DNA of 64,000 nt from Cordilura impudica (lineage: Eukaryota > Arthropoda > Insecta > Diptera > Scathophagidae): contig OY821517.1 in NCBI GenBank assembly GCA_963682025.1, forward strand, positions 226,209,280 to 226,273,279, given 5' to 3'. Below the pieces are notes generated by a model. That model saw only the letters and a list, made by a program, of their open reading frames with translations. It made no database searches and had not been told where the DNA came from. Shown here piece after piece: positions 19,302-29,427 of this stretch. Every line of letters begins with the position of its first letter. Position 1 is the first letter of the stretch. Both the position numbers and the translations under genes were made by a program.

Positions 19302-21880
19302 ATTTGTTTTTTTTTTTTTTGTAAATAAGTATATAATTTAAGTTTGTAATTAATATATAAGATATGAATATACATATATGTATTGCAACAGTTTTTATGT
19401 TCGCAATTCTTAAATAGCATTTGACGTTTTCTAAAATTCATTGAATTTAAATCAATGTTTTCTGTAGTCCGATTCTGAAAATTTCAACGATCCGACAATC
19501 GCAAAATATATCGACAGCTATTGTTGTTTGCACTAAGGATTAAGTAATTCACTAAGTACATACATCTTAACGACAGTCGACAAATCTATTTTTCTATTTA
19601 TTTAAATTGTAGACGAGTGGCATCTCTGTCAAAATAAGCGAAAATCACAAAGAAGAATAGAAAAAAAAAACAAATTACTTCGTGTTTGACAGGATGATTT
19701 TATCTTTATGTTTAATATCTTTTTTTTTACTAATATTTGTGTTTATTTATTTGAAAATGAAATAATGAATTGAATATGCTATTTAATTTTTTTATTTATA
19801 TAAAAAAGTCTTTTAATAAAAGCAAAATATTTTCACTATTTTATGATTTTTATTTAAGTATGACGACATTTCAACCTAAAAATTTTAGTTTTTATCGATT
19901 GAATAAACAACACAAAAATGGTTGTCGTTTAGATAACAACAACAGCTGAGTTTAATAAAAGCGAATATCGTTTAAAAATGTTACTGATAATTTTGCGATT
20001 TTCTTTTTTTTTTAACGATTCGACTATCGTTAAAAGAAGTTACTGAATCGCGGTAGTGAAAAGCTATTAATTTCTCCTGAATGTCAATATTTTTTTTAAA
20101 TGTAAAAATTTTTTAAATGTAAACGTAGGTATTGGTGTTTTTTTTTTTTTTTTTTGAATTTCAATTTGTGTTTAACGAATAAAATTTATATATTAAAGAT
20201 GCAATAGATGTCTTCTAAATTTAAAATTATAATTTCCGACGTTTTGATATAATTTTCTGAAATTCAATTAATTGTAATTTATAATTGGAAATTTTTAATT
20301 CCAGTTTTTAGAATTGATATTTTCTTGAATTTGAATGGAAAATTTAAAAAGAGCAATTTTGTATTTATGTGGATAGTAATGCTTTAGTAATTATAAACAA
20401 TTTTTAAAAATTAGATGTAATCGCAATCAGATATTTTGTAGGTAAAGCAGAATAATAGTTCTATATAACTATGTAAAACTGTTTTGAAAGCAAAAAACTC
20501 ATTGATGAACTCGGTAACTCTATTTTATAAAGACAACAAAAAGTTAACATGCCAAACTTATGTTCATATTTGTAAAAGAATAATGAAAAAACATATGAAA
20601 TAAAAGACCAGCCCGTGTATACTCTTAACATTGTTCTGTATGATATCTAGTTGAAAATATTGACATTCATGTTAAAATAGAAGTAACTATTGCAAGGCTA
20701 ATTAGAACAAAAATTGTGGCGTCATCTATTGCGGCATAGTCAAGCTGAACAAAATGAAGTGACACTCAGTTAAAGCAAAAGAAATGTTTTTTCCCCACAA
20801 CAAAATATTGCAGAAAATTATGTAAATAAAATAATATACCGATTTATTTCTAACATGCAGTTGTTATGGATATACATATATATAATATATGTATATTATT
20901 TGTATTATCTAATACGTTTATGTATGTATATATAAATATTACACACAAAAAATACAACATCAAACGTTATTTTTGTGTTTTTCTTTTTAAATAAAATTAT
21001 ACATAAAATTTTTTTTCTAAATTTACATTTTTTTTTATTAACAACTAGGTATTTCAGCATTATTTGCTTTAGATGTTGGTGAATTTTTGCTCCCTTTATA
21101 TTAACTCGTAGTGTCTGCTTGTCGAAAAAATTTTGGATCGATTTTAACCCCTTTCCCGTAACCCATTCGATCTGAAATTTTGCAGGCAGGCTCGTGGTAA
21201 TAACAGAAATGATTTAACAAATTTTTTTAGTGATGCCAAAACAATGGAAACTTTTAAATTTTTCTTCCAGAGTTAAAAAAAATTTACAAATTGTTAGTTT
21301 TTATTATACTATTACCACAACGACCACAAAAACAACAAGTCCAGCTATGACAACAACACAACATTTAGAATAACAACAAGAACAATATAGAAACATCATA
21401 TTTTTCATTTTTTTTTTACTTTTTCAGAGATTTCCCTGGACCTGTTCCACCGATTTTAATGATTTTTGAAATAGAAATCTTCCTATGAATTTGGTGAATC
21501 ATTCTCATTAAAAATTATCACTGTAGCTGCACTATGGAGGGCGTGATCGTGACAAGAACAACATAGAAAATTATATTTTTTCAAGACTTTTTTTAGTTCT
21601 TCATTCAAATCTCGGGCCCTAATCGGCCGATTTGGACGATTTTAAATAGCAAACTTTTCAGGATGTTAGTGAATCATTTTTTATATCAACGAGCACCCTA
21701 GCTGCCCGATTGATGCCGTCATCGTGATTTCCACAGACGGACAGACGGACATCGCTATATCAACTCCGGTTGTTATAAGGATCACAAATATATATATTTT
21801 ATGGGGTCCAAATTTTTTTTTCTAATTATTACAAACGGAATGACAAACTTATATATCTGCACACTGGAGTGGAGGGTATA

Positions 21881-22280
21881 AAAATAAATGTACTCATCAA
21901 AAAACGTGCAACTTTTCGGGGAGGCAGTTAATTTTTTCGGGGAATTTGTTCATTGGGGACTAAGATCTCAGCACCTGGTATGCATAGTGAACCAGTTTTC
22001 CAGTCAAAGGGTTTCGGATCCCAGGCAAAACCGGGTAAAAACAGCTGGTAAATAAATAAAATAAAATAAATAAAATAAAATAAAATAAAATAAAAAATAA
22101 TTAAATCAAATAAAATACAATAAACAAAATGAATAAGATAAATAAATATAATAAAGTAAATCAAATAACAAAAAAAAAATAATAAAATAAACGAAATAAT
22201 AAAATAAACAAAAAATAGTAAAACAATTGGTTTTATTTATGTCAAACATATACGAAAATTCCTATAAACCAGACCATTAC
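21881..22280. other. Short GC-richer patch and AAATAAAAT tract
   Basis: 21900-22045 is a more balanced stretch of unknown origin (TTCGGGGAATTTGTTCATTGG, read in parts, and GGCAAAACCGGGTAAAAAC). It passes into an AAATAAAAT tract and then the same lead-in as before the 8151 minisatellite. No gene was seen. Confidence 0.6.
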
Positions 22281-22354
22281 CAGATATAAAACTGATCGTT
22301 ACCAGATATAAAGCTGATCGTTGACAAATACGAAGCTGATCGTTAGCAGATATC
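22281..22354 (+). repeat. 22-bp tandem repeat, three units plus a partial
   Basis: Same unit, lead-in and terminal partial (CAGATATC) as the six-unit array at 8151-8290, so the two are copies of one repeat with different unit number. Confidence 0.85.
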
Positions 22355-22486
22355 AATAATTACAATAAACAGTATAGATAATAAATTGTCAAAAGATATT
22401 GTAAAGAAGAGGAAATAATAATAAAGGAAAAAAATACAAAAATATTAAATTAAATTAAATAGATAGAACTTAAGAAATTGTATAAG
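22355..22486. other. AT-rich left flank of the errantivirus
   Basis: No feature apart from the target duplication TAAG at 22483-22486. Confidence 0.7.
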
Positions 22487-22754
22487 AATTATAGATAAAA
22501 TAAAATACACAAAGAAAATTGTGATATATCTATCTTTATTTAAATGAATCTTAAGACTAAGGCTTAAAAATATTTAAAATACAATTAGGGCTAAGCAACG
22601 CAGACAAAAATGCTTACGTTGCTGTCTGGCAAAGTGTGGGAATAAAACAGAAATATAATACAAAAAATGTTGCGATACAAAAATGCAATAAGATTCTAAA
22701 TGGTCACTACACTTTGCCAGCCGTTACAATTAGTTGTGGAGGGGATACGTAACT
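22487..22754 (-). repeat. 3' LTR of the errantivirus
   Basis: Identical to 29156-29423 except T at 22656 for A. An AATAAA (minus strand) lies in the left part. The purine-rich tract lies just right of it, at 22755-22767. Confidence 0.95.
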
Positions 22755-22945
22755 TCTCCCCCTTTTGAATGAAGACTCTCCTGAGTCTTCTATATTTTTA
22801 TTATTATTCATTTGATTCGGTTTTTATTTTTAATTGTTTTATTAACAATTTCCTTTTTTTTTTTCGTTTCTTAAATTATATATTCTAAAGACAATAATCT
22901 TTTTTCTTTTTTTTTTTGTGATATATGATTAATAAAAAAAATATT
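22755..22945 (-). promoter_or_regulatory. Polypurine tract and env 3' untranslated region
   Basis: On the minus strand, AAAAGGGGGAGA abuts the 3' LTR, the expected site for plus-strand priming. A small inverted repeat (AAGACTC, then GAGTCTT) lies at about 22774-22791. The rest is A/T-rich with no gene. Confidence 0.7.
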
Positions 22946-24481
22946 TTATTTTGAGTATTTGGCGATTATTTCACTTATCTGGGGCGAAGGGTTCAAAACT
23001 TCTCTTTCCCTAATTTGCAAGTTTTCCTGCACTCTTTCTTGTCTAATATTTACTTTTACATTATTTTTCTTAGTTAGACAATATAAAATGAGGAACAGAG
23101 CAAAAATTACAGATACAAGTGTCAAACTTATCCCATACGACACATTTCTGTGGAATTTTAGTTCTTTTATTTCCTTAATATTTTCAAAATGTTCAGTGGC
23201 AATGTTTTTGAATTTAAAATCTATATTTGTTACATCTAATTTGTTGTTGTTTGGAAAAAAATATTTTTCCTTGTACAGAACTTTTTTATTTGAAAAACTT
23301 TCGTTAAGCATAGAAATATTACAATTGTTGAAAATAATCAAAAAATTGCCTGTAAGATTAAATTTTCTATCGTCACAATCTTGATCGACTTTTACATAAT
23401 TAGAGTTTTTAACAATAAGGGTTTCTTCGTCTATATTAACTATTTCCGTTTCATTGTTATATATAAATTTACAATTATTAAAAAAAATACAATTTTTGCT
23501 TTTCTTCAAGGTTCTTATTGCTACGTTATCTTTGTAAATTAAATTCTGGCCGTTAATATCTACTATATATTGGCCTTCTGAATCTATTTCTAGGCTATTT
23601 TTATTGGGGATTCTAGTAATTAGTTTTAGTTCAGTTCTTATAAAAGTTTTTGGGATTTGTATTGCTACAATGATAGTCTGGTCACTAAATGTCATAATTC
23701 CTACCTTTAACATTTTTAACTTATAAAAATCTATTTCAAAGTCATTTATTTCCTGCGGAGAAAATATACTGGGATGAATTATGTTATTTTTTGCTGACAC
23801 AATGTTATCCTGGATCTGATCTAATTTGTGTTCCAAATTCTTAAGCTTTGCTAATTGATCCAGAAAGAAAAATCTTGAAATATACTCATTGTTGTCCATT
23901 TTAATTTTTCCGAAATAGTTTAATATTTTTTTCCTGTCGTCTTCTAACGCGGATTTTAAATACCCCAGAGATTTATTAAAAGAATCATTAACGATTATTT
24001 GTTTATTTAATGTTTCTATAGCCTTATGGGAATTCTGATCAGTGACTGACAAATGGTCATATATTTCCCGTCTATCCTCATCATCCATAGTTCCAAACAC
24101 CCATTTATATACCCTTCCTCCAAAATTGAACAATCCTCTCCTTTTCCTATTGTCTTTTGGTATTATAGTTTTTATTTTTGATTTCAAAAGTTGTACCTCA
24201 TTTTCAAGTACATTTCGGTTATTTATATCTAAAGTTTCTATATTTTTCTCTATAGTATCTAGTATGTTTCTCACCTCACCAATATCTATAACGTGGACTA
24301 TTGTTATAGTTTCGTTTACGATGTCGACTTCTCGCATCTTTATTTCGACAAATCCATTTTCCTCGGAAATCTTATTAACTTGCAGAGTTGCTCGACTCAG
24401 CTGCGTCAGGGACATTAGCAGTAGTGTTATTATGAGAATCTGAAAATTTCGAAGGTCTTTTAATATTAGAAACATGAACAT
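22946..24481 (-). CDS. env: Envelope (fusion glycoprotein) of the errantivirus, 511 codons
   Basis: The protein has a hydrophobic N-terminal segment (about residues 10-30) fitting a signal peptide and a basic furin-type site RKRR at residues 112-115. A conserved glycine-rich, hydrophobic stretch typical of insect F-type fusion proteins follows directly, with the DDEDR motif just behind it. Long heptad-like helices come next (about 145-230). Near the C-terminus there is a 20-residue membrane span (about 450-469) and a 42-residue basic cytoplasmic tail. Insect errantivirus env proteins share this layout with baculovirus F proteins; they are normally made from a spliced RNA. The frame overlaps the end of pol by about 107 bases. 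The gene is uninterrupted, which is uncommon for old insertions. Whether it is expressed or fusogenic cannot be told from sequence. Confidence 0.88.
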   Translation of the reverse strand: MFMFLILKDLRNFQILIITLLLMSLTQLSRATLQVNKISEENGFVEIKMREVDIVNETITIVHVIDIGEVRNILDTIEKNIETLDINNRNVLENEVQLLKSKIKTIIPKDNRKRRGLFNFGGRVYKWVFGTMDDEDRREIYDHLSVTDQNSHKAIETLNKQIIVNDSFNKSLGYLKSALEDDRKKILNYFGKIKMDNNEYISRFFFLDQLAKLKNLEHKLDQIQDNIVSAKNNIIHPSIFSPQEINDFEIDFYKLKMLKVGIMTFSDQTIIVAIQIPKTFIRTELKLITRIPNKNSLEIDSEGQYIVDINGQNLIYKDNVAIRTLKKSKNCIFFNNCKFIYNNETEIVNIDEETLIVKNSNYVKVDQDCDDRKFNLTGNFLIIFNNCNISMLNESFSNKKVLYKEKYFFPNNNKLDVTNIDFKFKNIATEHFENIKEIKELKFHRNVSYGISLTLVSVIFALFLILYCLTKKNNVKVNIRQERVQENLQIREREVLNPSPQISEIIAKYSK

Positions 24482-27400
24482 TTTCCAATTTTTGCTTCCT
24501 AAACTTAGGTTGTTTCTTGTGCCTTACGTTTCTGTAATTCTTTATGTAACCTTCTTTCCTATTTTCTACGTAGTTTTCCCTAGATTCATTTCTTCTTTGA
24601 ATCATTTTGCATTTTGCATTTTCTAATCTTTCCTTTATAATGCTATGATTGATCAATTTATTCTGCACATCTAAGGGACTACATTTTATCGTGCTATGAT
24701 AGTTACTATTGTACAGTTTTATCGCCTTATTAATTTGGGTATTTATCGGAAGTTTTTCCTCTAAATTAAAGACTCTGATTTTCTCTGTGATCGTACTATT
24801 GAATCTTTCAATATCCGAATTACCGGTATGGCTATTCGGTTTTGTAAAATGATATTGAATTCCCTCCTGATCAAGGAAATTCATTACATTTGCGTTATTG
24901 AATTCATTGTCTAGTACAAATTTAGTAACATTGCCCTTAATGGCCAAAAATGCCCGAATCTTCCCAACTAGGGTTTGACTATTTCTGTCGTGCAAATAAA
25001 ATGAAACTACATGTTTTGAAAATTTGTCAATGAAAATTATGAATGAATGTTTACTGTTGACATAAGTATCAACATGAATTATTTCATTCGTTGTGGAAGG
25101 GGTTTCAGTTAATCTGAATTTATTTTTAATTGGGTTTCTGTCGTATTTTGCTGATGAGCAAATATGACAGTTGTTTATTATCTTGTGAATTGATAATTTT
25201 AGATGCGGGTTGTATACTTTATGTTTGATATTTTCGTATGTAGCTATAATACCAGAATGTCCGCTCTCATACTTATGGAATAATGCTATTTGCCTATTCA
25301 GCTCATTGTCATCGTCTATATCTTTAGCAAAGTAGGAACACTTAACAAATTTAAATTTTTCTTTATCGGGAAATTCTTCAATCAATTGCAACTGAACCTT
25401 ATAATATTCATGATCAGTCACCTCCGAATATATTCCTATTTTTCCTTTAATGATTTCTCTCCTTAGAATATTAGACACGTTCTCGTTTTCAATGTCGTTT
25501 CTATCTATATAAATTCGTTTATTACCAAAAACTGTTATCGTGTCCGTTTCCTTATTCTCCACTACAATAATTTGAATTTTAAAACGATTGACTACAGTAT
25601 CCAAAATTGGAATACCATCATTAAAGTCTTCCTCTTGAGAGTGTATCGTTTGAACATCCATAGAATCTCCGTCATTACTTGTGTCTCCATTATGTATAAA
25701 ATCTTCATTAAATATTTCTGCTAAATTTATCTCATTTGTCTCCGCATTAATTCTACTTAGAAAGTCTGCAATATAGTTACACTTTCCTTTTATATATTCT
25801 ATTTTAAAATTATATTCGCCTAATTCAATAAGGTATCTCTGTAGCCTTGGGCTTATATCCCTGCCCGAATATTTGCTCATAAGCCACTTCAGGGGTTGGT
25901 GATCGCTTTCCAAGTCAAATTCTTGTTCGTATATATATGGCCTAAAGTATTTAACACCCCAAACTATTGGCAACAATTCCTTTTCAATTGTTGCATAGTT
26001 TGTTTCGTGTTTGTTAAGCGTTCGCGAAGCATATGCAACTGGGTGACCATCTTGAGTTAAGACAGCTCCAATTGCATTATTGCTTGCATCGGTGACAATT
26101 CTGAAACGCTTAGAAAAATTTGGATATCTTAATACGGGAGAATTTGTTATGAGCTCCTTAAGTTTTTCGAAGGCTACTATGTAGTTAGGGTCATTTTTAT
26201 TTACCTTTCCGTTCTTCTTTAGATACCTCATCATTGGATATGCTATTTTAGCGTAATTATGGATGAATTTTCGATAAAATCCGGTCATTCCTAAAAATGA
26301 CTTAATTTGCTTTTCGGTATCTGGAAGCTTAAGCTTCTGTATTATAGAGATTTTGTTAGGATCTGGTTTTACACCACAAGTTGTTAGTACATGACCCAGA
26401 AATTGCGTTTCCTTTTTGAGGAAATCACATTTATTTATTTGTATCTTTAGTTTGGCATTTCTCAAGGTTCTAAGTATATCCTTGATGTTATTAATATGTT
26501 CCATTAAGGATGAACTAAATATTAGTATGTCGTCCATATAAACAACACATGTCTTATTTATAAAATTTCTAAGTAGCGAATTCATCAATCTCTGAAAGGT
26601 TGATGGTGCATTTTTGAGGCCAAAGGGCATTCGTATAAACTCATAGTGCCCAAAAGGAGTAGAAAAGGCCGTTTTTTTTCTATCCTCTTCCCTAAGAAGT
26701 ATCTGATGGAAACCCTTAGCTAGGTCTATGGTCGAAAAATATTGTGCTTTACCCAGCTTATCTAATAGTCCATTTAAGTTAGGTATAGGATATTTGTCCT
26801 CTATCGTATGCTCATTCAGTTTTCGATAGTCAATTACTATTCTCCATTGTTTCTCCCCAGAATTATCGTTCTTTTTGGGAACAATCCACAAAGGGCTATT
26901 ATAAGCAGAATTGCTCTCACGGATAATATTTTGTTTCAACATTTCATTTATTTGCTTTTCTATTTCACCTTCATGGATTTGAGGGTACCGATATATTTTC
27001 GAATATAAGGGTTTGTCAGTGTTAGTAATTATTTGATGTTCTATTTCAGTTGTAGCTGAAAGATTATCTCCCTCGAAATAAAATAGATCTTTAAATTCAG
27101 TAAGAAGATTTGTTATCGTTCCAGTCTCTTCTTCATTCAAATGGCTAAAATCAAGCTTGTTTAAAACATTTTCTTTCAAAATTGGTTCGAGTAAACCTAT
27201 GTTCTCTATATGAAAAGGGTAGTGCATCTCTTCGAAAAGGAATTTATCACCCAAAATTTCCACATAACCATGTTCGTTATTTATTCTCGCCTTAATGGGT
27301 ATCAAAAAATCTTGTCCGATTATAGCATCATATTTATCATTCTGAAAGTCAATTACTTTCCAACTAAGCGTTCCGCTACAATTAAAGTCTTTTGGAAAAG

Positions 27401-27614
27401 GTGTTACTATTTGAAAATGTATTTCATCAATTCCGTTTATCGTTCGATATTTAATAGGTTTTTTAAGTTCTTGTTCCGGGTAATTTTCAACTAATTTATT
27501 CCGCTTAACAATGCTCGTTGTTGAGCCAGTATCTATAAGGCATTTAATTCTTTGCCTACCTATAGTAATTATTATTATGGGCAGTTTAGATTTGGAGGCA
27601 TTGTCAAAAAATTT
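24375..27614 (-). CDS. pol: Protease-reverse transcriptase-RNase H-integrase (pol), reached by -1 frameshift
   Basis: The first ATG in this frame is at 27305, but the frame is open up to the gag overlap. The protease motif LIDTGS lies upstream of that ATG at 27540-27523, so translation must enter by -1 frameshifting near 27614. RT shows WRIVIDYRKLN, FHQILL, MPFGLKNAPSTF and YMDD (26540-26529). RNase H shows VTDASNNAIGAVL and ESDHQPLKWL. Integrase has a histidine/cysteine zinc region (HKYESGHSG, then CHICSSAK) and the catalytic D, D, E in HVDTYV, FVLDNEF and SDIERFNS. No internal stop was seen. The C-terminus overlaps env. Domain order is protease, RT, RNase H, integrase, as expected for Ty3/gypsy. 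Confidence 0.92.
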   Translation of the reverse strand, partial: KFFDNASKSKLPIIIITIGRQRIKCLIDTGSTTSIVKRNKLVENYPEQELKKPIKYRTINGIDEIHFQIVTPFPKDFNCSGTLSWKVIDFQNDKYDAIIGQDFLIPIKARINNEHGYVEILGDKFLFEEMHYPFHIENIGLLEPILKENVLNKLDFSHLNEEETGTITNLLTEFKDLFYFEGDNLSATTEIEHQIITNTDKPLYSKIYRYPQIHEGEIEKQINEMLKQNIIRESNSAYNSPLWIVPKKNDNSGEKQWRIVIDYRKLNEHTIEDKYPIPNLNGLLDKLGKAQYFSTIDLAKGFHQILLREEDRKKTAFSTPFGHYEFIRMPFGLKNAPSTFQRLMNSLLRNFINKTCVVYMDDILIFSSSLMEHINNIKDILRTLRNAKLKIQINKCDFLKKETQFLGHVLTTCGVKPDPNKISIIQKLKLPDTEKQIKSFLGMTGFYRKFIHNYAKIAYPMMRYLKKNGKVNKNDPNYIVAFEKLKELITNSPVLRYPNFSKRFRIVTDASNNAIGAVLTQDGHPVAYASRTLNKHETNYATIEKELLPIVWGVKYFRPYIYEQEFDLESDHQPLKWLMSKYSGRDISPRLQRYLIELGEYNFKIEYIKGKCNYIADFLSRINAETNEINLAEIFNEDFIHNGDTSNDGDSMDVQTIHSQEEDFNDGIPILDTVVNRFKIQIIVVENKETDTITVFGNKRIYIDRNDIENENVSNILRREIIKGKIGIYSEVTDHEYYKVQLQLIEEFPDKEKFKFVKCSYFAKDIDDDNELNRQIALFHKYESGHSGIIATYENIKHKVYNPHLKLSIHKIINNCHICSSAKYDRNPIKNKFRLTETPSTTNEIIHVDTYVNSKHSFIIFIDKFSKHVVSFYLHDRNSQTLVGKIRAFLAIKGNVTKFVLDNEFNNANVMNFLDQEGIQYHFTKPNSHTGNSDIERFNSTITEKIRVFNLEEKLPINTQINKAIKLYNSNYHSTIKCSPLDVQNKLINHSIIKERLENAKCKMIQRRNESRENYVENRKEGYIKNYRNVRHKKQPKFRKQKLENVHVSNIKRPSKFSDSHNNTTANVPDAAESSNSAS

Positions 27615-28882
27615 ACCTCGTTTTCCTCGACATTACTAATGTCCATCATGGTGCCGTTATTGTAATCGTTTGTAACGTGCCCTACACTTTCTCCGCGATC
27701 AACGCTCATGTGTGAAGTACGAGTCCTATTTGAACTTGTCCCTTGTCGATTATTATTGTTGTAATAACTTCCGCTGTTGTTGCCATTATTGCGGTTATAG
27801 TTATTATTGTACCGGTTATTATTACTGTTATTATTATTATTGTTCTTGTTATTACTAGTATTATTATTATCATAACTATTATTATTATTATAATTATTAT
27901 TGTTCTTATTATTATTATTGCTGTTATTTTTATTATTATTATAATTTTTATTGCTATTGTAATTATTATTACCACTATTATTATTGTTCTCTGGTCTCCG
28001 TTTATATTGCAAATTAACTCTATGGTCAAAAGCTATGGCCCTAGTATCATGTAATAATTTTAATTTCGTATATTTGGCAATTATATCGGTCATTGTTTCA
28101 TGTTCACCTATATGTGCCCTTATTGGTCCATCTATTTTTTCCAACAATATGTCCACCAAATCCCTATCAACGTTTTCTGGTCTATATATGCCAGGTTTAA
28201 ATGGATCAGCTAAATAAATATCATTTACCTCGTATTTACATCTCTCAAAATAACTAAATAATTCGCTTAAATTTCTTACTTTTATAGTCCTGCAAGAATT
28301 GAAGACCTCCGCATAAGTCCTTTTCGGGCTGAACTCCTGTAGAATTTTGGCTTTCATCTCCTCCCAGGTAGCATTGATTTGTAACTCCCTCACTCTTCGG
28401 CCAGCGTTCCCAAGAACCTTTTCGTTTGCAACAATTTTAACGCAAAACTTAATAAGATCGTGGTTATTTCCACAAAGAGTGAGGTTTGTCTCCACGGCAT
28501 TTATAAATGATCTGCAATTGTGGTTCTCCTCAAGTGGCTTAAGACGCCGAAATTGTTCGATGACGTCCTTGGCCGACATATTAAATAAAAATTGTTGATG
28601 CTGCTGTTGTACCTGTTGTAGTTGCTGTTGTTGTTGATCATATTGTAGCTGCTGTTGTTGTTGAGCTTGTTGTATTTGCTGTTGTTGTTGATCCTGTTGT
28701 AGTTGCTGTTGTAAATTGATTTGTTGTTGTTGTTCCAGCTGTTGCTGTTGTTGATTTATTTTCAACTCCTGTTGTTTTAGAACCATTTCAAGTTCTACTA
28801 TTCTTTGCTGCAAATGTTCTGCCATGTTTTTTTCGTTTAGTTTGCGATGTGAGTCGAAAGTATTATTTCGTTTGTTGTTCAT
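27575..28882 (-). CDS. gag: Gag of the errantivirus, 435 codons
   Basis: The N-terminal third is a glutamine-rich coiled coil (residues about 20-95). A gag core follows (LKPLEENHNCRSFINAVETN, read in parts; WEEMKAKILQEFSP; FSYFERCKYEVNDIY). The C-terminal part, roughly residues 295-390, is almost pure asparagine with scattered arginine and tyrosine. No CCHC zinc knuckle is present; several errantivirus gags lack one, and the basic, low-complexity tail may bind RNA instead. The start could also be the second ATG (MAEHLQQ, residue 20). The 3' end overlaps pol in the -1 phase at an AAATTTT slip site. The gene is uninterrupted. Confidence 0.9.
   Translation of the reverse strand: MNNKRNNTFDSHRKLNEKNMAEHLQQRIVELEMVLKQQELKINQQQQQLEQQQQINLQQQLQQDQQQQQIQQAQQQQQLQYDQQQQQLQQVQQQHQQFLFNMSAKDVIEQFRRLKPLEENHNCRSFINAVETNLTLCGNNHDLIKFCVKIVANEKVLGNAGRRVRELQINATWEEMKAKILQEFSPKRTYAEVFNSCRTIKVRNLSELFSYFERCKYEVNDIYLADPFKPGIYRPENVDRDLVDILLEKIDGPIRAHIGEHETMTDIIAKYTKLKLLHDTRAIAFDHRVNLQYKRRPENNNNSGNNNYNSNKNYNNNKNNSNNNNKNNNNYNNNNSYDNNNTSNNKNNNNNNSNNNRYNNNYNRNNGNNSGSYYNNNNRQGTSSNRTRTSHMSVDRGESVGHVTNDYNNGTMMDISNVEENEVNFLTMPPNLNCP
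27608..27614 (-). promoter_or_regulatory. Candidate -1 ribosomal frameshift site AAATTTT
   Basis: On the minus strand the gag codons read GTA AAT TTT TTG, which places A AAT TTT in the X XXY YYZ arrangement. After slipping by one base the pol frame is open straight into the LIDTGS protease motif. The gag stop lies about 30 bases downstream. No downstream pseudoknot was checked. Confidence 0.7.
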
Positions 28883-29145
28883 AAAAATTTGGTCTCTTAT
28901 CGTTGTTGTTTATTAATTTTTTACTTTTCAATTTTGGTTTTTGGTTTTTTTTTTGTTTAATATATTTTTTATTTTACAATTTTCTGGTTTTTAATGTTAT
29001 TTAATTCATTAATTTCTTTTTATTTATTTTTTGTTTTTAATCTTAATGGTACTTATTTAATTGTTTTTGCGTTCACTTAGTCCTATTTTTTTTTTTTTTT
29101 TTTTTTTTTGGTTCTTTTCACTTATTCTTTGGAATAAGTTACTTA
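28883..29145 (-). other. 5' leader of the errantivirus
   Basis: A/T-rich untranslated leader between the primer site and gag, with a long A run on the minus strand (complement of 29089-29109). No gene was seen. Confidence 0.7.
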
Positions 29146-29156
29146 CGACTGCGCCA
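29146..29156 (-). other. Primer binding site, tRNA-Ser type
   Basis: TGGCGCAGTCG on the minus strand starts at the last base of the 5' LTR. The same site occurs in 17.6/297/ZAM-like errantiviruses, where it is assigned to tRNA-Ser. Confidence 0.8.
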
Positions 29157-29423
29157 ATTATAGATAAAATAAAATACACAAAGAAAATTGTGATATATCT
29201 ATCTTTATTTAAATGAATCTTAAGACTAAGGCTTAAAAATATTTAAAATACAATTAGGGCTAAGCAACGCAGACAAAAATGCTTACGTTGCTGTCTGGCA
29301 AAGTGTGGGAATAAAACAGAAATAAAATACAAAAAATGTTGCGATACAAAAATGCAATAAGATTCTAAATGGTCACTACACTTTGCCAGCCGTTACAATT
29401 AGTTGTGGAGGGGATACGTAACT
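29156..29423 (-). repeat. 5' LTR of the errantivirus
   Basis: Minus-strand AGTTACG...ATAATT, matching 22487-22754 at all but one position seen. TAAG follows at 29424-29427. Confidence 0.95.
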
Positions 29424-29427
29424 TAAG

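Larger units (their letters stand above)
18046..21880 (+). mobile_element. Family D dispersed repeat, copy 1 (Helentron/mini-me-like, noncoding)
   Basis: It starts CAAGTAAGAGTGTTAAA with the hairpin TTCGGCTGTGCCGAA and ATACCCTCCACC, and ends CTGGAGTGGAGGGTATAAA, so ATACCCTCCAC and its inverse bracket the unit. A (GACG)-type block (ACAGACGGACAGACGGACA) is at about 21735-21755. The block 19384-21880 matches 39408-41836 (copy 2) almost throughout. The middle 18490-19380 has no match in copy 2 and holds an AACGTT minisatellite and a small TA-flanked element. No coding region longer than about 100 codons was recognised. Start and end words parallel family A, suggesting related replication machinery. 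Confidence 0.65.
22487..29423 (-). mobile_element. Errantivirus-like Ty3/gypsy element with open gag, pro-pol and env
   Basis: Two LTRs of about 268 bp (22487-22754 and 29156-29423) bound a 6.9-kb unit flanked by TAAG at 22483-22486 and 29424-29427. On the minus strand the LTR starts AGTTACG and ends ATAATT, the primer site is TGGCGCAGTCG, and a purine tract AAAAGGGGGAGA precedes the 3' LTR; these are errantivirus features. Gag, pro-pol and env follow in order, with a gag-pol overlap in the -1 frame and env overlapping the end of pol. By eye the LTRs differ at one position only (22656 versus 29325). No stop or frameshift was seen inside any of the three genes. This is the youngest-looking element in the window. 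Confidence 0.95.

Noticed and set aside
27210..27494. 94-codon plus-strand frame
   Set aside because: It is antisense to the protease/RT region of the errantivirus and has no features of its own.
27706..28054. Ile/Val-rich frames on both strands
   Set aside because: They are shadows of the asparagine-codon repeat in the errantivirus gag.
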